Made by a program: the position numbers and the translations under genes. Below the pieces are notes generated by a model that was given only the letters and a program-made list of their open reading frames with translations, ran no database searches and was not told the origin of the DNA. Positions 1 through 8,003 of a DNA stretch of 64,000 nucleotides are shown piece after piece; the first letter of the stretch is position 1, and each line of letters opens with the position of its first letter. The stretch is from contig NZ_FOAS01000006.1 of assembly GCF_900109735.1 (NCBI RefSeq), forward strand, positions 124,001-188,000, read 5' to 3'. Source of the stretch: Atopomonas hussainii. Lineage in GTDB: Bacteria > Pseudomonadota > Gammaproteobacteria > Pseudomonadales > Pseudomonadaceae.

Positions 1-76
1 GCGCTGGCAGCACGGCCATAGCGCACAGCAGCACGGCCAGTGCACGCACCGGTTTGGGTAAATCAATAGGTTGCAT
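1..76 (-). CDS. Exported protein, N-terminus only (cut by window edge)
   Basis: Only the first 25 codons lie in the window. They read as a signal peptide: a charged start (MQPIDLPKPVR), then a hydrophobic stretch (ALAVLLCAMAVLP), then the window edge. The start is ATG at 76, with an AGGA-like sequence a short distance upstream. The gene lies downstream of, and on the same strand as, the Cys/His/Met-rich exported protein at 158-550, so the two may form an operon. In pseudomonads such small metal-binding proteins often sit beside periplasmic copper chaperones or copper receptors, but nothing visible here identifies the product. Confidence 0.6.
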   Translation of the reverse strand, partial: MQPIDLPKPVRALAVLLCAMAVLPA

Positions 77-157
77 GGTGCAAACATCCTGAAAAGTGCG
101 GCAAGGCCGCGCTTGAATGCTGAGTTAACTCGGCATTCCCCTGTTAGGTCGCAGGGT

Positions 158-550
158 TCAGGCTTGTGGGGGGCGTAATAAGCTGGCCGCAGGCGCTGCT
201 GGCCAGTACGGCAGGAAAGAACTCACCAGCGCTTGTGAACTCGGCACCATCAGGTTGAGCGGCTCCAGCACTAAAACACTGTGCACTGGCTGGCAATCTA
301 ACCCCATAGGGCAGCTGTCATCGGGGTTGTGCGTGCTGCTTGGCGGCGGCTCTGCCATGTCGCAGCAAGCATGTGCGTTGTCTTGCGCTGCGAGTGGCGC
401 CATGTGGTGCCCGGCGTGCTGCGCCGGCATCGCCTGCATGGCCGCTTGCATGCTGCCGGGCATTTGGCACTGACCCACAGCCGCCAACGCCTGTGCCACC
501 ACATTGGTAGACAGGCACAGGGCAAAGAGGATCGCAGCCAAATAGCGCAC
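158..550 (-). CDS. Small Cys/His/Met-rich exported protein, probably copper-related
   Basis: This 130-residue protein begins with a typical signal peptide (about residues 1-23, hydrophobic core LAAILFALCLSTNVVAQALA). The mature part holds clusters of possible metal ligands: CQMPGSMQ, HAGHHM, HACCDM and CPMGLDC. This fits the small periplasmic DUF2946/CopL-like proteins found near copper-handling genes in pseudomonads. The start is GTG at 550 with only a weak ribosome-binding site, so the exact N-terminus is uncertain. It is followed on the same strand by another signal-peptide gene that leaves the window. The composition supports a metal-binding role in the periplasm, and copper is inferred from Met-, His- and Cys-rich motifs. 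I cannot assign an enzymatic function. Confidence 0.6.
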   Translation of the reverse strand: MRYLAAILFALCLSTNVVAQALAAVGQCQMPGSMQAAMQAMPAQHAGHHMAPLAAQDNAHACCDMAEPPPSSTHNPDDSCPMGLDCQPVHSVLVLEPLNLMVPSSQALVSSFLPYWPAAPAASLLRPPQA

Positions 551-632
551 CAGAGCACACTCGCAAATAAGACGATGAACGCAGGCTAACCCTTACCCTA
601 GGTGAAGCTCAACCCGTTGTAAGCGACAAAAA

Positions 633-1568
633 TCAGCCGACGGAATCCACACTGGACAGCCGCTTGCTCACGGCATCCACCAGTTTGTCGGGCTGGAATT
701 TCGATAAGAAATCGTTACAGCCGACCTTCTGCACCATGGCCAAGTTGAAGTTGCCCGACAGCGAGGTATGCAGCACCACGTACAAGTCAGCCAAGCGCGG
801 GTCGCTGCGAATTTCGGTGGTCAGACGATAGCCGTCCATCTCCGGCATTTCCGCATCGGTGATGATCATCAGCAACTTGCGCGGCACATCTTCGCCGGCA
901 TCGGCCCATTGTTTGAGCAGCTGCAAGGCTTTTAGGCCATCGCTGACGGCATGAATCTTTAAGTTCAGCTGGCGGAGGGTGTCGCGCATTTGCATCAGCG
1001 CGGTGCTGGAGTCATCCACCAGCAGCACTTCGCGGCCTTGTGCAGCGGTTAAGGTGGGGTCTTGCAGACGCTCGCTGGAAACTTTGGTGTTGTACGGCAT
1101 GATCTCGGCCAACACCTTCTCGACGTCGATGATCTCCACCAGCTTGTCTTCGACTTTGGTGATCGCCGTCAGGTAGTGATTGCGCCCTGCGCCGTCGGGC
1201 GGCGGCATGACGGTGTCCCAAGTGAGGTTGATGATGCGATCAACCCCACCAATCAAGAACGCCTGCACCGAGCGGTTGTACTCGGTGACGATAATGGTGC
1301 TGGTGGGCTGTGGCTCGATCGGGCGCATGCCAATGGCCTGCGACAGATCGATCACCGGGATGGTATGCCCGCGCAAATGCACCACGCCCACGACGCAGCG
1401 GTGGCGCTGCGGCATCTGGGTCAGCTTGGGCATTTGCAGGACTTCCTGCACTTTGAACACGTTGATGGCAAACAGCTGGCGGCCACTGAGCTGGAACATA
1501 AGGATTTCCAGCCGGTTTTCACCCACCAAACGGGTACGCTGATCAACGTTATGCAGAACGCCTGACAT
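633..1568 (-). CDS. cheV: CheV chemotaxis coupling protein (CheW-receiver fusion)
   Basis: CheV couples chemoreceptors to the CheA kinase and tunes adaptation through its own phosphorylation. The 311-residue protein has a CheW-like domain at about 18-155 (VVGVVHLRGHTIPVIDL is the typical core) and a receiver domain at about 180-305. The receiver shows the acidic pair DD at 185-186, the phospho-acceptor Asp at 238 (TDAEMPEMDG) and a Thr/Ser switch region (LHTSLSG). The length matches the family. The start at 1568 follows a strong GGAGGGTGA ribosome-binding site. No other che gene is adjacent. It sits downstream of the kinase gene on the same strand with a 94-bp gap, so it is probably transcribed on its own. 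Confidence 0.93.
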   Translation of the reverse strand: MSGVLHNVDQRTRLVGENRLEILMFQLSGRQLFAINVFKVQEVLQMPKLTQMPQRHRCVVGVVHLRGHTIPVIDLSQAIGMRPIEPQPTSTIIVTEYNRSVQAFLIGGVDRIINLTWDTVMPPPDGAGRNHYLTAITKVEDKLVEIIDVEKVLAEIMPYNTKVSSERLQDPTLTAAQGREVLLVDDSSTALMQMRDTLRQLNLKIHAVSDGLKALQLLKQWADAGEDVPRKLLMIITDAEMPEMDGYRLTTEIRSDPRLADLYVVLHTSLSGNFNLAMVQKVGCNDFLSKFQPDKLVDAVSKRLSSVDSVG

Positions 1569-1662
1569 ACTTCACCCTCCAAGGACTACCACAAAGTGTA
1601 GTCGCAACCTTTATTAAGCGTGCAAATCGGCGGATGAAGGGCTTTCTTGAGTATTAAGTCGG

Positions 1663-3222
1663 CTAACGCGGGTAGCCGGTGATATCGCGAATGCTCATAT
1701 ACAGCGGCTTGAGCTGCTTATACATGCGCAGATACACCTCTTTATACAGGCGGTCGTAGGTTTTGCTGGCCTGCGGATTAGGCTGGAACACATCGCCCAC
1801 CCGCGTCATGGCTTTAATCGCGCTGGGGTAGTCGGCGTGCAAACCAAGCCCGACGGCGCAGTCGATAGCAGCACCTAAGCCCGAGGTTTCATAAATATGC
1901 GGGCGCTCGGCAGGAATACCGAAGATATCCGCCGTTAGCTGCATGGCCGCATCACTCTGCGAACCGCCGCCAGATACCCGCAAGCGGGTAATCGGCGTGC
2001 CAGAGCGCTTCTCGATTTTCTCTTTGCCTTGCCGCAGGGCGTAGGCCAAGCCTTCGAGAATGGCGCGATAGACATGCGCACGGGTGTGCACATCGCCAAA
2101 GCCGATAATTGCGCCTTTGGCCTCTGGCCCCGGCTCACGCACACCCGGCGACCAATACGGCTGCAACATCAAGCCCATCGAGCCCGGCGGCACCGAGTTG
2201 ACTAAGGTGTCGAACAACTGCTCCGGCGCCACGCCCAGCTCTTTGGCTTTTTGCTGCTCGCGCAGGCCAAATTCGCGCTTAAACCAACTGACCATCCAAA
2301 AGCCGCGATAGATCATCACCTCGGTGTTGTAGTGATCCGGCAGCGCCGCTGGGTACGGCGGCATAAAGGGGATGGTTTCTAGGTAGCGTTTGGTGGTGGT
2401 GTTGATCGTCGCGGTGGTGCCATACGACAGACAGCCAATCGACGGTTCGATGCCGCCGGCGCCGAGCACTTCGCAAGCTTTGTCCGACGCCGCCGCTACC
2501 AATGGCAAGCCCTCGGGGATGCCGGTATGCGCGCTGGCCTCTGCGCTGATCAGCCCCAGCACTTCGCCGGGCTTGTGCAGGCGTGGCAAGTGGCTGCGCT
2601 TAACCGGCAGCGCTTGCCATTTCCAATCGGAATCTTTCGCCCAGTTCAGGCGTTTGAAGTCGAACGGCAGATAGCCCACGCAGCAGCCGACGGAGTCCAC
2701 ATATTCGCCGGTCAGGCGGTAGCTCAGGTAGCTAGATAGCAGCAGGTATTTGTCGGTGTTACCCCACACATCGGGCTGGTTTTGCGCCACCCAGTTAGCC
2801 GGTGCTTGAGCGCGAAAAGCGTTGATGGTGTCAGACAGCCCGGCCAAACGAATCAGCCAACCCCACGGGCCGCGAATCGACCCGTTTACCTCGGCATGGC
2901 GTTGATCCATCCACACAGTAGCTGGGCGCAGCGGCTGGCCCTGTGCGTCAAGATTGACCAAGGTGCCGCGCTGGGTGGTGAGCGCCACGCCTTTGAGCGT
3001 GCTGCGGTCGATATCGACGCTATCCCACAACTGCTGGCAGGCCTGCCCTAAGGTTTGCCAATAGTAGTCCGGGTGCTGCTCAGCCCAATTGGGCTGTGCG
3101 GAGAAATATGGCTCGATCTCCACCTTGCCTTTGCCGAGCAAGTTGCCGTGCAGGTCGAACAACAAGGCGCGCACGCTTTGCGTGCCATTGTCGATTGCCA
3201 GAAGGGTTGCATCGCGCTGCAT
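1663..3222 (-). CDS. FGGY-family carbohydrate kinase
   Basis: This is an ATP-dependent sugar or polyol kinase of the FGGY family (xylulokinase, glycerol kinase and relatives), about 519 residues. The N-terminal phosphate-binding loop LAIDNGTQSVRALLFD and the C-terminal nucleotide motif RLRVSGGGSQSD are clear. It is the last gene of a tight operon with a GlpD-like flavoprotein and an alkyl-DHAP-synthase-like flavoprotein, so its substrate may be glycerol, dihydroxyacetone or a related triose. That is inference from context. I chose ATG 3222 over ATG 3228 because the AAGG motif touches the latter and is well spaced for the former. It is distinct from the true glpK at 21.4 kb. P. aeruginosa has, as I recall, the same operon at PA3024-PA3027. 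Confidence 0.85.
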   Translation of the reverse strand: MQRDATLLAIDNGTQSVRALLFDLHGNLLGKGKVEIEPYFSAQPNWAEQHPDYYWQTLGQACQQLWDSVDIDRSTLKGVALTTQRGTLVNLDAQGQPLRPATVWMDQRHAEVNGSIRGPWGWLIRLAGLSDTINAFRAQAPANWVAQNQPDVWGNTDKYLLLSSYLSYRLTGEYVDSVGCCVGYLPFDFKRLNWAKDSDWKWQALPVKRSHLPRLHKPGEVLGLISAEASAHTGIPEGLPLVAAASDKACEVLGAGGIEPSIGCLSYGTTATINTTTKRYLETIPFMPPYPAALPDHYNTEVMIYRGFWMVSWFKREFGLREQQKAKELGVAPEQLFDTLVNSVPPGSMGLMLQPYWSPGVREPGPEAKGAIIGFGDVHTRAHVYRAILEGLAYALRQGKEKIEKRSGTPITRLRVSGGGSQSDAAMQLTADIFGIPAERPHIYETSGLGAAIDCAVGLGLHADYPSAIKAMTRVGDVFQPNPQASKTYDRLYKEVYLRMYKQLKPLYMSIRDITGYPR

Positions 3223-3230
3223 AAGCATCC

Positions 3231-4847
3231 TTAAGCCGGTGTGTGGCGGGCGGGCACGCTGTAGCAGCGGCGCCAGAGGGTTTGGTAGGCGGCGACTTCG
3301 GCGTCCCAGCGGGTGTCATCCCAGCCGAGCACCGCTTGGCAGCGCTCACGAATGCTCGCCATCAGCGGCAGGCCACCTTCGGGCAACAACAGGCCCAAGC
3401 GCGTGCGGCGCAGTAACAAGTCATCCAAGTGCAGCACCAGCTCATGTCCGGCGGCCCACACCAGCTCCGCCCACAGGGTTTGCGTATGGGCCACGCGGGC
3501 GGTGCCAAGGCTGGTGATAAGCTCCGCCAGCGCTGAGCAATCGCGCCCATAGCGGCCGTGCAAACGCTGGCTGGCCTGCGGGCTGAGCGGCAGTTCAGGC
3601 ATTGGCGTTGCCGCAAATACGCGGCTGCCGTGGTCGGCCACGGTTTTACCCACCATCGGCGCACAGGCGCTGAGCACCTCCAACGCCAACAGACGGAAGG
3701 TGGTCAGCTTGCCGCCAGACAGCGTCACGCAGCCGGGCTCTACCCACAGGGCATGCTCGCGGGTTTCGTCGGAAGGTTTTTTGCTCGGCGTGGCCTCGTC
3801 ACTCACCACCGGGCGCACCCCGGCCCACGTAGCGGTGATGTCGGCTGCGCCAATCTGCGCAGCGGGGAATTGCTGCGCGCAGGCAGCTAATAAATAGTCG
3901 ACTTCACTTTGGCTGATTGCCGCATCGCTATCCAACGGGCTGCGGTGATCCAAATCGGTGGTGCCCACCACCGTCACCCCTTCCCACGGGAAGACGAACA
4001 CCGGGCGCTTATCTGCGCGGTGCATAAAGCTAAAGGCATGCGCCACCGGCAAACGCCACGCTGGCACAACCAGATGGCTGCCGCGCAGCGGGCGAATATG
4101 TTCGGCGCTGCCTTGGCGATTCCGCAGCTCATCGGCCCACGCGCCGGTGGCCAGCGCCACGGCTTTGCTGCGCAGGGTGAATAGGCGGCCGCTTTCGCGG
4201 TCTTCCACGCTTAAACCGGTAACACGCTCGCCTCTCTCACCACCAGCAGTGCGCTGTAGCTCTTTGACCTGCATGGCGTTGAGCGCCACGCCGCCTTCGG
4301 CGCGCGCCTCGCTGAGCACACGCATCACCAGCCGGGCATCGTCGGTGACGGCATCCTGAAACTCGGTAGCGCCTTGCAGCGCCTGAGTATTCAGCTGCGG
4401 GGCCAAAAAGCTCAGCGCTTGCGGCGGATGAAAGCGGTGCAGGCGCTGCCCGGCCAGCGCGTCATACACGCTGAGCAAGCCGCCAAACACCCGTGGGCCG
4501 GGAAAGCTGCCTTGGTAATGGGCAAACAAGAACGGCAATGGCTCGATCAGCCCCGGCGCCTCGCTGAGCAAGCGCTGGCGCTCGCGCACCGAGTCGCGGG
4601 TCAGGCCCAGTTGGCCCTTGGCGATATAGCGCAGCCCGCCGTGAACCATTTTGGACGAGCGGCTAGAGGTGCCCCAGGCGAAGTCGCGCTGCTCCAGCAA
4701 CAAGCAGCGCCAGCCGCGCCGTGCGGCCTCACGCAGAATGCCCGCACCGGTGATCCCGCCACCGACGACGATCAAGTCCCACTCAGGCTGCTCCAGCTCG
4801 CTCAGCGTACGATCGCGCCAAGCGGCATTCCAGACGGTGTGCGGCAT
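3231..4847 (-). CDS. FAD-dependent glycerol-3-phosphate dehydrogenase/oxidase family protein
   Basis: This GlpD-like flavoprotein of about 538 residues is expected to oxidise glycerol-3-phosphate, or a close analogue, to dihydroxyacetone phosphate. The N-terminal Rossmann motif LIVVGGGITGAGI is at about 25-37, followed by the GlpD hallmark SSRSSKMVHGGLRYI and later VVGTTDLDHRSP and LSGGKLTTFR. ATG 4847 is preferred over TTG 4853, since GCAGGA lies at the right distance. The upstream gene stops only two bases before it, so translation is probably coupled. It is clearly a second GlpD homologue in this window. The canonical glpD at 24.5 kb belongs to the glycerol regulon. Its substrate in this operon has not been shown. 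Confidence 0.87.
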   Translation of the reverse strand: MPHTVWNAAWRDRTLSELEQPEWDLIVVGGGITGAGILREAARRGWRCLLLEQRDFAWGTSSRSSKMVHGGLRYIAKGQLGLTRDSVRERQRLLSEAPGLIEPLPFLFAHYQGSFPGPRVFGGLLSVYDALAGQRLHRFHPPQALSFLAPQLNTQALQGATEFQDAVTDDARLVMRVLSEARAEGGVALNAMQVKELQRTAGGERGERVTGLSVEDRESGRLFTLRSKAVALATGAWADELRNRQGSAEHIRPLRGSHLVVPAWRLPVAHAFSFMHRADKRPVFVFPWEGVTVVGTTDLDHRSPLDSDAAISQSEVDYLLAACAQQFPAAQIGAADITATWAGVRPVVSDEATPSKKPSDETREHALWVEPGCVTLSGGKLTTFRLLALEVLSACAPMVGKTVADHGSRVFAATPMPELPLSPQASQRLHGRYGRDCSALAELITSLGTARVAHTQTLWAELVWAAGHELVLHLDDLLLRRTRLGLLLPEGGLPLMASIRERCQAVLGWDDTRWDAEVAAYQTLWRRCYSVPARHTPA

Positions 4848-4849
4848 GT

Positions 4850-6445
4850 TCAATCCTGCAACAGTTTGCCGGGATTCAGGCGCTGCTCGGGGTCGAAGTG
4901 CTTGGCCAGCGCCTTGAGCGTGGCGATGCCCAGCGGGCCCTTCTCAATCGGCAAATACGGCGCGTGGTCAGCACCGACGCCGTGCTGATGGCTGATGGTG
5001 CCGCGGTTGCGCACGATCAGTTCACTGGTGGCGTACTTGAGTTTCTTCCAACGCGCCAACGCGGTGGCGTAGTCGCCGCCGGGGCGGTACACGTACGAGG
5101 TGTAAATGCTCGAGCCTTGACCATACACGTGCGACAGATGAGTAAACACATGCACGCGTTCGCCTTCATCTTTCAACGCGTCGCGCAGGCTGGTTTCGAT
5201 CTTGTTCAGCAGGCTATCGACATTGCACCAGTCGGTGGCGGTTTCTAGGGTGTCCACCACGTAACCGGCCTGCCACAGGGTTTCACGCAGATACGGCAGG
5301 CGGAAACGCTTTTCCGCCCACTTGCGGCCCAGAATGGTGCCGGTAAACACGCCCCGATACGGCTTACACAGACGCTTAACCTGCTTGTACGACGCCGCGT
5401 TTTGCGTGCGATTGCCAGTTAAGCCGAACATCAGCATGCACTTGCCTTCACCTGCGCCGCGCAGCTTGAGGTATTTCTCCAGCAAGCCGATTTCGGCCGG
5501 GTGGCCGGCCAACGCCAGCTGGGTTTCTGTCTCAATGGCGTTGGACAGGCGCAGCATCGACAGCGGCACTTTGGCTTGGGTCAGCGCACGAATGGCGCCT
5601 AAGGCCTGCTGCCAGCTGGGCAAAAACACCGCGTAGAAGTTTTCTTGCTCGGCCAAGGGCGTTACCCGCACTTTAACCTCGGAGATAATCCCGAAGCGCC
5701 CTTCACTGCCAAGCACCACTTCGCGCAGATCCGGCCCCGCTGAGGAGGCGGGAATGGTGGGGATTTCCAGCGGACCGGCAAAGGTTTCTAAGGTGCCACC
5801 GGCAAACAGCTGCTCGATGCGCCCATAGCGCAGCGACTGCTGACCGCTGGAGCGACTGGCCACCCAGCCGCCCAAGGTCGACAACTCCCACGACTGCGGG
5901 AAATGCCCCAAGGTGTAACCCTTGGCGCGCAGCTGCGCTTCGACTTGCGGGCCATTGACGCCGGGGCCGAAAGTGGCCAGCTGGCTTTCGGTATCTAAAT
6001 CGGTGAGCTGGGTCATGCGCTCCAGCGATACGGTCAGTACCGGCTTGGCGCTTTCATCCGGGTTGATGTGCCCGGCTACCGAAGTGCCACCGCCGTAGGG
6101 AATCACAATCACATCGTGCTCTTGTGCATAGGCCAGCAGCGCGCGGATATCCTCAGCGCTTTGCGGGTAAGCCACGCCATCGGGGAACACGCCAAAGCGC
6201 CCTTCGCGCACCGCCAGCCAGTCCGGCAGGCTCTGCCCGCGGGCATGGCGCACGCGGTCTTCGGCATCCAGCACCACCAGCGGGTGCGCGACTAGGCGAC
6301 TGGCCGGCACCTGCTCAAGCACCTGCGCCAAACTGGCATCGGGCAAATGCTGGCCGGCGCCAATGCGCTCGGCGACAAACTGCTGGCCGTGCTCTGGCAA
6401 CGGCATATCGTTAGCTTCATCACCCCAACCATTCCAACGGCGCAT
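4850..6445 (-). CDS. FAD-binding oxidase, alkyl-DHAP-synthase (AGPS)-like
   Basis: In eukaryotes AGPS swaps the acyl chain of acyl-DHAP for a fatty alcohol, the step that makes the ether bond of ether lipids. This 531-residue protein has the same design: a vanillyl-alcohol-oxidase-type FAD domain (VIVIPYGGGTSVAGHI at about 112-128, LSTLGGWVASRSSGQQS) and the AGPS-type C-terminal signature HQHGVGADH at about 486-494. The N-terminus MRRWNGWGDE is also typical of this bacterial subgroup. The start ATG at 6445 follows AAGGAG. It is the first gene of the operon with the GlpD-like protein and FGGY kinase. Whether it makes ether lipids or oxidises another substrate is unknown; related bacterial proteins are usually annotated only as FAD-binding oxidases. 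Confidence 0.83.
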   Translation of the reverse strand: MRRWNGWGDEANDMPLPEHGQQFVAERIGAGQHLPDASLAQVLEQVPASRLVAHPLVVLDAEDRVRHARGQSLPDWLAVREGRFGVFPDGVAYPQSAEDIRALLAYAQEHDVIVIPYGGGTSVAGHINPDESAKPVLTVSLERMTQLTDLDTESQLATFGPGVNGPQVEAQLRAKGYTLGHFPQSWELSTLGGWVASRSSGQQSLRYGRIEQLFAGGTLETFAGPLEIPTIPASSAGPDLREVVLGSEGRFGIISEVKVRVTPLAEQENFYAVFLPSWQQALGAIRALTQAKVPLSMLRLSNAIETETQLALAGHPAEIGLLEKYLKLRGAGEGKCMLMFGLTGNRTQNAASYKQVKRLCKPYRGVFTGTILGRKWAEKRFRLPYLRETLWQAGYVVDTLETATDWCNVDSLLNKIETSLRDALKDEGERVHVFTHLSHVYGQGSSIYTSYVYRPGGDYATALARWKKLKYATSELIVRNRGTISHQHGVGADHAPYLPIEKGPLGIATLKALAKHFDPEQRLNPGKLLQD

Positions 6446-6505
6446 GGCAACTCCTTAAATTAAAAAAATCTGCTGCTTATACTAAGTCGCGCTAAAAAAC
6501 CGTCA

Positions 6506-6522
6506 CTGTCCTATCACGACAG
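6506..6522. promoter_or_regulatory. Palindrome in the divergent AGPS-operon/AraC promoter region
   Basis: CTGTC, seven bases, then GACAG form a perfect 5-7-5 palindrome in the 99-bp gap between the AGPS-like operon and the AraC-type regulator gene. Its place between divergent starts suits an operator. No binding specificity is known, and AraC proteins often use direct repeats, so this is only a candidate site. Confidence 0.3.
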
Positions 6523-6544
6523 CACTGGTCACCAATAACGACAA

Positions 6545-7588
6545 ATGACACCGCACATGCAATCACTGGGCTACACCTCGGTTCCTGCCGTTCACAAATA
6601 CTTACGCCAAGCCGAGCACTTAGGGCTCGACAGCCAAGCGGCGCTTTTGCGTGCCGGTATCGACCCGCAAATACTCAGTGACAACGGCCAGCGCATCAGC
6701 GGTGAAGCCCTAGAGAAGCTGCTGCTCGACTTGCTCGAGCAAGGCAAAGACCCGCTGTTTGGCCTGCACAGCGCGCACTTTGTGCAGCCGGGCTCGTGGA
6801 GCGTGCTGGGCTACATCACCATGAACTGCGCCAATTTAGGCCAAGCCATCGAGCGTATCGCGCCGTACGAAAAGCTGGTCGGCGATATGGGCACTAGCCA
6901 TATCGAGCCACACGGCGACGCCATCTTGCTGTACTGGCAGTGCCGCCACCAACACCCGCTGGTGCGCCGGCACATGATTGATAACGTGATGGCCAGTTGG
7001 CTGCTGTATGCCCAGTGGATTGCCGACATGCAGCGCTCGCCGCAAGCCGTGTGGCTGGAGCACGCCCTGCCCGATGGTGCTAGCGAACAAGACTATCAAG
7101 CCGTATTTGGCTGCCCCGTGCTGTTTAACCAACCGAAAAGTGGTTTGTTGATTCCGCAGGAATACCTCAAAGCGCCGCTACGCCAAGCCGACGCCAACCT
7201 GCTGCGCACGCTAGAAGAACACGCACTCAGCCTGATGGCCGACTTAGATGACGAAGAGCCCCTGCCGGTGCGCGTGAAGAACACCCTGCGCCTGTTATTA
7301 AAAGACGGCGTGCCGCGCAAAGAGAAAGTCGCCGAGCGCTTTAACATGACCGTGCGCACCTTACAGCGTCACTTGCAGGCGGCCGACACCAGCTATCAGG
7401 TGATTCTCGATCAGCTGCGCCAAGAGCTCGCCGAGCACTATTTATTGCACACTGACTTGGCCATTCAGGACATCGCCCACTACCTTGGTTTTAGCGAACC
7501 GCGCTCGTTTCACCGCAGCTTTAAAGGCTGGACGGGGCACACCCCAGGCGATTTTCGCCAGCACGGCAAAGGCCATTCTGCGCCCTAA
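6545..7588 (+). CDS. AraC-family transcriptional regulator
   Basis: A 347-residue regulator. The N-terminal 200 residues match the arabinose-binding-type sensor domain of the OruR/ArgR-like AraC subgroup (GSWSVLGYITMNCANLGQAI and so on). The C-terminus, about 245-340, has the double helix-turn-helix domain (VAERFNMTVRTLQRHL and DIAHYLGFSEPRSFHRSFK, ending in a GHTPGDFR motif). It is transcribed divergently from the AGPS/GlpD-like/kinase operon across a 99-bp gap. This is the usual arrangement for a regulator that controls its neighbour, so it probably senses a metabolite of that pathway. That regulatory link is inference. The ATG at 6545 has no strong ribosome-binding site; ATG 6557 is an alternative. 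Confidence 0.88.
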   Translation: MTPHMQSLGYTSVPAVHKYLRQAEHLGLDSQAALLRAGIDPQILSDNGQRISGEALEKLLLDLLEQGKDPLFGLHSAHFVQPGSWSVLGYITMNCANLGQAIERIAPYEKLVGDMGTSHIEPHGDAILLYWQCRHQHPLVRRHMIDNVMASWLLYAQWIADMQRSPQAVWLEHALPDGASEQDYQAVFGCPVLFNQPKSGLLIPQEYLKAPLRQADANLLRTLEEHALSLMADLDDEEPLPVRVKNTLRLLLKDGVPRKEKVAERFNMTVRTLQRHLQAADTSYQVILDQLRQELAEHYLLHTDLAIQDIAHYLGFSEPRSFHRSFKGWTGHTPGDFRQHGKGHSAP

Positions 7589-7606
7589 AAAAACCACCCT
7601 AACCCC

Positions 7607-7634
7607 TTGTGCGCTATTACTTTTTCTGTAAAAT
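7607..7634 (+). promoter_or_regulatory. Promoter of the tRNA-Pro gene
   Basis: TTGTGC at 7607-7612 and TAAAAT at 7629-7634 are separated by 16 bp. They are followed by a GC-rich discriminator (GCGCGC) just ahead of the tRNA, the pattern expected for a stringently controlled sigma-70 stable-RNA promoter. Confidence 0.6.
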
Positions 7635-7647
7635 GCGCGCACACAAA

Positions 7648-7724
7648 CGGAGTGTAGCGCAGCCTGGTAGCGCGTCTCGTTCGGGACGAGAAGGTCGCTG
7701 GTTCGATTCCAGTCACTCCGACCA
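7648..7724 (+). tRNA. tRNA-Pro (anticodon CGG)
   Basis: This 77-base gene folds as a cloverleaf. The acceptor stem is CGGAGTG pairing with CACTCCG, followed by the discriminator A and an encoded CCA. The D arm contains GCGCAGCCTGGTAGCGC, and the T arm is CTGGTTCGATTCCAG. The anticodon stem TCTCG/CGAGA holds the loop TTCGGGA, giving anticodon CGG, which reads the CCG proline codon. The sequence closely resembles E. coli proK. It is transcribed alone, with its own promoter and a terminator directly downstream. Confidence 0.97.
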
Positions 7725-7730
7725 TATTGA

Positions 7731-7759
7731 AAAACCCGCTTCTTAGAAGCGGGTTTTTT
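7731..7759 (+). terminator. Rho-independent terminator of tRNA-Pro
   Basis: A 12-bp perfect stem (AAAACCCGCTTC pairing with GAAGCGGGTTTT, loop TTA) is followed by a T-run, starting seven bases after the tRNA. Confidence 0.9.
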
Positions 7760-7801
7760 ATTGCCTAAATTTTAGCTTTCGACGGCACTCGCACAGAAAA
7801 A

Positions 7802-7830
7802 AGCCTGACGCCAACAAGCAACGTCAGGCT
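7802..7830 (-). terminator. Terminator downstream of sppA and the structured element
   Basis: AGCCTGACG pairs with CGTCAGGCT (9 bp, 11-base loop). On the minus strand the stem runs straight into six T residues, a strong terminator. On the plus strand the T-run is interrupted, so it may work weakly there too. It marks the likely 3' end of minus-strand transcripts that cross the inverted-repeat element. Confidence 0.75.
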
Positions 7831-7854
7831 GTTCTTTTTAAGCTGTTATAAAAG

Positions 7855-7985
7855 CGCTGATTTAATCGTCGAACGATTCAAGCACAAGGCGTACGGAGCA
7901 CAGCAACTGAGGCATACCACCTGGTAGACGAGGTTGCAAGCACTGCACAACACAGTGATTGGACCGTGCAGGCATTAAATCAGCG
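7855..7985 (-). ncRNA. Structured 131-bp inverted-repeat element: candidate small RNA or 3'-UTR element
   Basis: The ends are a perfect 12-bp inverted repeat, CGCTGATTTAAT at 7855-7866 and ATTAAATCAGCG at 7974-7985. Nested inside are more perfect helices: AATCGT/ACGATT around CGA, TACCA/TGGTA around CC, CACTG/CAGTG, and GCAAC/GTTGC enclosing one of these. Together they describe a multi-branched fold closed by a long stem. No plausible reading frame is present. On the minus strand it lies just after the sppA stop and just before a strong terminator, which favours a minus-strand RNA. The alternative is a miniature transposable element whose ends are the inverted repeat. I do not recognise a known RNA family. 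Confidence 0.4.
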
Positions 7986-8003
7986 TTTCCTTAGGGTGAC
8001 GAT

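Noticed and set aside
1569-1662. FliA-type promoter upstream of cheV
   Set aside because: A TAAAG box is present on the minus strand, but no matching GCCGATAA lies at the right distance.
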